DNA from: an uncultured Clostridia bacterium
GTDB lineage: Bacteria; Bacillota; Clostridia; Oscillospirales; Oscillospiraceae
Direction of reading: 5' to 3'
NCBI GenBank assembly: GCA_947167725.1
Contig: CAMVJF010000058.1
Span: 1-8,647, forward strand
Length of the DNA stretch: 8,647 nt
The translations under genes were made by a program, and so were the position numbers. Shown one piece after another: positions 6,702 to 8,647 of the stretch; position 1 is the stretch's first letter; every line of letters starts with the position of its first letter. A model generated the notes under the pieces. That model made no database searches. It was not told where the DNA came from and saw nothing but the letters and a program-made list of their open reading frames with translations.

Positions 6702-6703
6702 AG

Positions 6704-6742
6704 AAACACGAGGGAAGGGCCGAAGCTCTTCCCTCGTGTTTT
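6704..6742. terminator. Strong terminator shared by two convergent genes
   Basis: AAACACGAGGGAAG (6704-6717) pairs perfectly with CTTCCCTCGTGTTT (6728-6741); a G-T and two further pairs extend the stem to 17 bp around a CGAA loop. On the plus strand it ends in TTTT just after the zinc-ribbon stop. On the minus strand TTTCTTT follows, 35 bases past the flavoprotein stop. It probably works both ways. Confidence 0.85.
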
Positions 6743-6776
6743 CCGCGCATTTCCCCGCGGTCTCCGGCGCAAAAGC

Positions 6777-7250
6777 CTACTCTGTCCGCGCCTTGGCGCT
6801 GAGATCCTCGGCGCGCAGGCGCACGACGCAGACCGCCGCGGCCATCTCGTCGCTGATCGCAAAATCGCGCCCGGTCTGGGTCTTCATCAGCAGCGCAAGG
6901 GCGCGGCGCTTTTCCTCACCCTCGCCGAGGATCTCCGCCGTCGCGGCGCACATCACGCTCTCGTAGAGCGCACCGTAGCGGCAGGGCGTCCCGCCGCCGG
7001 AGACGAGCGGCCCCGGCGTATCGATCACGAGGAAGACGCGCGGGTCCCGGCGCAGAAGCTCGAGCTTGCGCCCCTCCTTCGCGCAGTGGACGTAAAAGAC
7101 CGGGAGCTCCTCCTCCCAGCAAAAGCCGTAGTGCAGCGGCACCGCGTAGGGCCGCTCGCCGCCGTTGATCGCGAGGTGCAGCACCCCCGCCCGCCCGAGG
7201 ATCTCGCGGATCTCGCCGCGGTCGGTAATCTCCCTGTCTTTTCTGCGCAT
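6777..7250 (-). CDS. NimA-like pyridoxamine 5'-phosphate oxidase-family flavoprotein
   Basis: A 157-residue cytoplasmic protein of the flavin split-barrel superfamily, the group that includes NimA-type nitroimidazole-resistance proteins. Family features in order are MRRKDREI at the start, LAINGGERPYAVPLHYGF (26-43), FYVHCAKEGRKLELLRRDPRV (52-72), YESVMCAATAEI (96-107) with the EEKRRALALLM helix after it, and a final strand (VCVVRLRAEDLSAKA). Such proteins bind FMN or a related flavin and reduce small molecules; the substrate is not predictable, and many are not real resistance genes. The ATG at 7250 fits the family's first residues and has GGGAG 5 bases upstream; the frame remains open to 7550 but that extension crosses the promoters and the next gene. 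It is a single gene, convergent with the zinc-ribbon gene and divergent from the PQ-loop gene. Confidence 0.87.
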   Translation of the reverse strand: MRRKDREITDRGEIREILGRAGVLHLAINGGERPYAVPLHYGFCWEEELPVFYVHCAKEGRKLELLRRDPRVFLVIDTPGPLVSGGGTPCRYGALYESVMCAATAEILGEGEEKRRALALLMKTQTGRDFAISDEMAAAVCVVRLRAEDLSAKARTE

Positions 7251-7276
7251 GCTCTCTCCCGCCTTTCTTTTTTTCC

Positions 7277-7305
7277 AGCATACCGCGCCGCGGGGAAAAG
7301 CGCAA
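7277..7305 (-). promoter_or_regulatory. Weak candidate promoter of the flavoprotein gene
   Basis: On the minus strand, TTGCGC (7300-7305), a 17-base spacer and TATGCT (7277-7282) give partial matches to consensus (3/6 and 4/6) at the right distance. Transcription would start near 7270, about 20 bases before the ATG. It is the best candidate seen, but weak. Confidence 0.4.
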
Positions 7306-7330
7306 GTGCTATGCAAACCCGGCCTCGCCG

Positions 7331-7339
7331 TGGTATAAT
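7331..7339 (+). promoter_or_regulatory. Extended -10 promoter of the PQ-loop gene
   Basis: TGGTATAAT is a perfect extended -10 (TGnTATAAT). No good -35 lies 17 bases upstream (ATGCAA at 7311-7316), which an extended -10 can tolerate. The start would be near 7346, about 45 bases before the ATG. Confidence 0.6.
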
Positions 7340-7389
7340 CGTTTCGTTGGCCGCGCCGGAGCATAGGCGCGGGATCGGAGGAATGGATC

Positions 7390-7695
7390 ATGGATATCGT
7401 TACGCTCTGCGAGATCGGGATGCTCGTGGCCTTCGGCTTTTCCTGGCCCTTCAATATTCTCAAATCCTGGCGCTCGCGCACGGCGCGCGGCAAGAGTCTC
7501 CTCTTTGAGATCGTCGTGATCTTCGGATATCTCGTCGGCGTGCTCGGCAAGCTGATCGCCTGGCGGCGCGGCGGCGTGCTCGCCCCCTCGGTCTGGTTTT
7601 ATCTCGCGGATATCCTCATGGTCTGCGTCGACCTCGCGCTGAGCTTCCGCAACCGCGCGCTCGACCGCGCCGCAGCGTCGGCCGGGGAATATTAA
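7390..7695 (+). CDS. Small PQ-loop (SemiSWEET-like) membrane protein
   Basis: A 101-residue membrane protein with three predicted helices (about 5-23, 38-57, 68-87), the size and layout of a single PQ-loop/SemiSWEET unit, which works as a dimer to carry sugars or other small solutes. The family pattern is visible in GFSWPFNILKSWRSRTARGKS (15-35): the conserved proline (P20) is followed by Phe rather than Gln, then the basic loop and GKS, and the second helix contains GYLVGVLGKL. The last 15 residues are hydrophilic. GGAGG (7377-7381) lies 8 bases before the ATG; an out-of-frame ATG at 7383 is too close to it. It has its own promoter and no terminator before the next gene, so read-through is possible. 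The solute is unknown, and the missing Gln means transport is not certain. Confidence 0.78.
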   Translation: MDIVTLCEIGMLVAFGFSWPFNILKSWRSRTARGKSLLFEIVVIFGYLVGVLGKLIAWRRGGVLAPSVWFYLADILMVCVDLALSFRNRALDRAAASAGEY

Positions 7696-7721
7696 GGAAT
7701 CTAAAACTTTTCCTTCTCCCG

Positions 7722-7750
7722 TGGACTTTTCCCGCGCCGCGCGGTATAAT
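7722..7750 (+). promoter_or_regulatory. Promoter of the Thr-Pro linker protein gene
   Basis: TGGACT (7722-7727; 4/6), a 17-base spacer and a perfect TATAAT (7745-7750) lie between the PQ-loop stop and the next start. Transcription would begin near 7757, about 32 bases before the ATG. Confidence 0.65.
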
Positions 7751-7788
7751 GTCGCCATGAATACTCTGCTTTACGAAAGGATGCTCCC

Positions 7789-8478
7789 ATGAACGCCGGA
7801 AAGATCAAAGCCGTGCTTTTCATCATCGTTTTTCTGCTCGTCGTCGCCGTGGTCTGCTCGTGGATCGTCAGCAAGGACGCCCCGGACGCGCCCTCCGGCG
7901 GAGAGGAAGTCCTCCCGGCCGTCGAGACGGCGCCGACGCCCGACCCCACGCCGGAACCGACCGCCGTGCTCATCACGCCGCCGCCGAAGCCGGTTTCCAC
8001 CCCGCAGCCCACGCCGAAGCCGACGCCCGTCCCCACGCCGACGCCCGCGCCGCTCTTTGACGTTCCGAGCGAGGTGCGCCCCTTCACGCCCGGCGACACC
8101 CTTGCCTCCGGCCGCTTCCAGTCCCTCAGCGGCACCAGCCTCGACATCGAGGCGATCTGCAGCGTCAGCGCCATCGACGCCGACTCCGTGAATGTGACGG
8201 TGAACGTCAACGCCCTGTCCTACGCGCTGTACAGCGGCCCGATGCCGCTCGGCATCAGCGTCGGCGGCGAATACTCGACGCTCTATTCCTCCCCCGTGGA
8301 TTATGACGGCGGCACGCTCCTCACGAGCCCCCTCGGCGCGCAGAACTTCACCGTGCGCGCGCCCGCCGGCGCCGTGACGAACATCCCCGTTACCGTCAGC
8401 TGGCAGTTCAACGGCAGCATCGGCGACGTCTACATCCCCGCGCTCGAGTGCGGCGGCACGCTGAGCGTATCGAGATAA
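7789..8478 (+). CDS. Membrane-anchored extracellular protein with Thr-Pro linker and beta-rich domain
   Basis: A 229-residue protein not recognised beyond its architecture. Residues 8-27 form one hydrophobic helix after a short basic start (MNAGKIK), most likely an uncleaved signal anchor; Cys23 lies within it, without a clear lipobox. Residues 46-89 are a Thr-Pro-rich linker (PTPDPTPEPT, TPQPTPKPTPVPTPTPAP), typical of Gram-positive surface proteins, where it spans the wall. Residues 95-229 are rich in Ser, Thr, Val and Gly with alternating hydrophobic strands (VNVTVNVNALSYAL, IPVTVSWQFNGS), suggesting an Ig-like or beta-sandwich domain. C124 and C221 are its only cysteines and could form a disulfide. 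AAAGGA lies 7 bases before the ATG. With its own promoter and terminator it is probably a single-gene unit. Confidence 0.8.
   Translation: MNAGKIKAVLFIIVFLLVVAVVCSWIVSKDAPDAPSGGEEVLPAVETAPTPDPTPEPTAVLITPPPKPVSTPQPTPKPTPVPTPTPAPLFDVPSEVRPFTPGDTLASGRFQSLSGTSLDIEAICSVSAIDADSVNVTVNVNALSYALYSGPMPLGISVGGEYSTLYSSPVDYDGGTLLTSPLGAQNFTVRAPAGAVTNIPVTVSWQFNGSIGDVYIPALECGGTLSVSR
7930..8052 (+). repeat. Degenerate ACGCC-type coding repeat for the Thr-Pro linker
   Basis: Recurrent CCCACGCCG/ACGCCG units encode the TP, PTP and TPxP repeats. The repeat is in frame and probably varies in length between strains. It contributes to the high local C content. Confidence 0.6.
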
Positions 8479-8490
8479 CGCAAACCCGAC

Positions 8491-8511
8491 GGGCCGGAGA
8501 TCCTCCGGCCC
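8491..8511 (+). terminator. Intrinsic terminator after the Thr-Pro linker gene
   Basis: GGGCCGGAG and CTCCGGCCC form a perfect 9-bp GC-rich stem with an ATC loop, followed by ATTTTCC, 12 bases after the stop codon. The T-run is short but the stem is strong. Confidence 0.8.
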
Positions 8512-8545
8512 ATTTTCCATTCTTACAAGAGAGGGGTCCTTTCCT

Positions 8546-8647
8546 TTGACCGAGCTTTCCCGCGAGATCCTGCGCGACTGGCAGGTGCGCAAGACAAAAG
8601 CGCAGAAGACGCGCTTCATTGCCTTCCTGCGGGGGCGTCTGCCGGGG
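8546..8647 (+). CDS. Start of a gene cut by the window edge (possibly an M28-like peptidase-family protein)
   Basis: From a TTG at 8546 the frame is open for 34 codons to the window end. AGAGGGG (8530-8536) lies 9 bases upstream. The peptide begins MTELSREILRDWQVRKTKAQ and continues with KTRFIAFLRGRLPG. The RKTKxQKTxFI pattern resembles, from memory, the start of a Clostridia protein family related to M28 metallopeptidases, but no catalytic residue lies in this fragment, so the family call is weak. No promoter is visible in the 35 bases between the preceding terminator and this start, so it may depend on read-through. Confidence 0.6.
   Translation, partial: MTELSREILRDWQVRKTKAQKTRFIAFLRGRLPG

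Noticed and set aside
7383..7389. ATG at 7383 as start of another small gene
   Set aside because: It is only one base past the GGAGG, and its frame gives an Arg-rich peptide without features, while the ATG at 7390 is properly spaced and opens a clear membrane protein.
7251..7550. 100-residue N-terminal extension of the flavoprotein
   Set aside because: It crosses two promoters and the PQ-loop gene, while the family normally starts at MRRKDREI, which has a ribosome site directly upstream.

Overview
This GC-rich window looks like a chromosomal segment of a high-GC Firmicute, most like the Oscillospiraceae/Ruminococcaceae of the gut. The assignment is an inference. It rests on near-consensus sigma-A promoters, AGGAGG-type ribosome binding sites, GTG and TTG starts, and protein families common in those bacteria: GLUG-repeat surface proteins, a short MMPL exporter, NimA-like flavoproteins and small PQ-loop proteins. 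No mobile element, CRISPR array, tRNA or rRNA was seen, and no gap between genes exceeds 300 bases.

Left half, minus strand (1-4954): a translationally coupled operon. An MMPL/RND exporter is followed, through a 4-base ATGA overlap, by a large secreted, C-terminally anchored GLUG-repeat protein with a long helical insert. A second ATGA at the end of that gene suggests a third gene running off the left edge.

Middle (4955-5768): a compact divergent control region, then a TetR-family regulator on the plus strand. Plus- and minus-strand -10 boxes overlap in one 8-base block. The arms of an inverted repeat serve as the -35 boxes of opposing promoters, and a TCAACAA-N11-TTGTTGA palindrome abuts the regulator's ribosome binding site. 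The simplest reading is a TetR repressor controlling the exporter/surface-protein operon and itself.

Right half: 40 bases after the regulator lies a membrane-anchored zinc-ribbon protein with a Trp-Asp-Ser-rich tail. It ends at a 17-bp hairpin, probably a two-way terminator shared with a convergent NimA-like flavin split-barrel gene. Divergent from that gene is a PQ-loop (SemiSWEET-like) small membrane protein. A membrane-anchored protein with a Thr-Pro linker and a beta-rich outer domain follows, with its own promoter and terminator, and then the first 34 codons of another gene.

The most unusual unit is the TetR / MMPL / GLUG-protein cassette. The exporter is paired with a surface beta-repeat protein that carries an inserted helical hairpin, and its substrate is unknown.
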